Translations under genes and position numbers: made by a program
Notes under the pieces: generated by a model
What the model saw: the letters and a program-made list of their open reading frames with translations, nothing else
Told to the model about the DNA's origin: nothing
The model's database searches: none
NCBI GenBank assembly: GCA_030672555.1
Contig: DAOVGD010000121.1
Location: forward strand, 1 to 13,450
DNA: 13,450 nt
Reading direction: 5' to 3'
Source: Desulfobacterales bacterium
GTDB lineage: Bacteria; Desulfobacterota; Desulfobacteria; Desulfobacterales; C00003106
Shown here: in pieces, positions 13,314 through 13,450 of the stretch
Layout of the letters: each line of letters opens with the position of its first letter
Position numbering within the stretch: position 1 is the stretch's first letter

Positions 13314-13450
13314 GAGGCTGTCCGAGAATTATGTCCGTAACGAAAAAGAGTGAGAACGAGACAAAATTTTCGCAAATTTGAGGAGAATAGCAGGCCTATT
13401 TGACGAAAACTTGCGGGAATTTGGGCCGTTTCTCACGCTTTTGCAGTAGG
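13314..13450. repeat. Palindromic element cut by the right window edge
   Basis: After GGAGGCTGTCCGAGAATT (13314 onward) the two sides around about 13393 are inverse: GAAAAAGAGTGAGAAC (13342-13357) against GTTTCTCACGCTTTTGC (about 13428-13444), and AATAG against CTATT at the centre. The element has no ORF of note. By symmetry its right end should lie a little beyond the window and read close to the inverse of the left end. It is probably a non-autonomous mobile or dispersed repeat. Confidence 0.5.

Overview
The window reads as ordinary chromosome of a Gram-negative bacterium of the deltaproteobacterial (Desulfobacterota-like) kind. This is inferred from gene order (rpmE, DUF1385, prfA, prmC on one strand; holB followed by ricT), a small phasin-like protein of a type common in that group, flagellar late genes, and many AT-rich or CGCAAAG-type inverted repeats between genes. 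No RNA gene, CRISPR array, transposase or defence cassette was found.

Layout: 1-3440 is a minus-strand translation cluster, read right to left: ribosomal protein L31 (rpmE), a DUF1385/YqhQ-like membrane protein, release factor RF1 (prfA), and the RF1/RF2 glutamine methyltransferase (prmC, C-terminus cut by the window edge). A 326-nt gap holding an inverted repeat separates the membrane protein from prfA, and a double hairpin separates prfA from prmC. Region 3441-5215 is a plus-strand flagellar relic: a FliA (sigma-28)-like promoter, a broken fliS, an intact-looking flaG, and a response regulator that ends in a SHOCT-like segment instead of a DNA-binding domain. Region 5202-10982 (minus) carries a phasin-like gene and a double-length uvrA, two complete UvrA proteins fused into one 1760-residue chain with four ABC ATPase modules. 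Region 11250-13279 (plus) carries holB (clamp loader delta prime) and ricT (PSP1/YaaT). The right edge cuts through another palindromic element.

The genes cover translation (L31, RF1, PrmC), DNA replication and repair (HolB, UvrA), RNA-processing or regulatory control (RicT) and a decayed flagellar locus. The points most worth a second look are: the asymmetric UvrA fusion, in which only the first half keeps the insertion domain; the flaG / receiver-SHOCT pair beside a frameshifted fliS; and a family of three dispersed inverted repeats built from CGCAAAG-like units, one of which contains a plausible promoter for ricT. I saw no clearly new multi-gene system.
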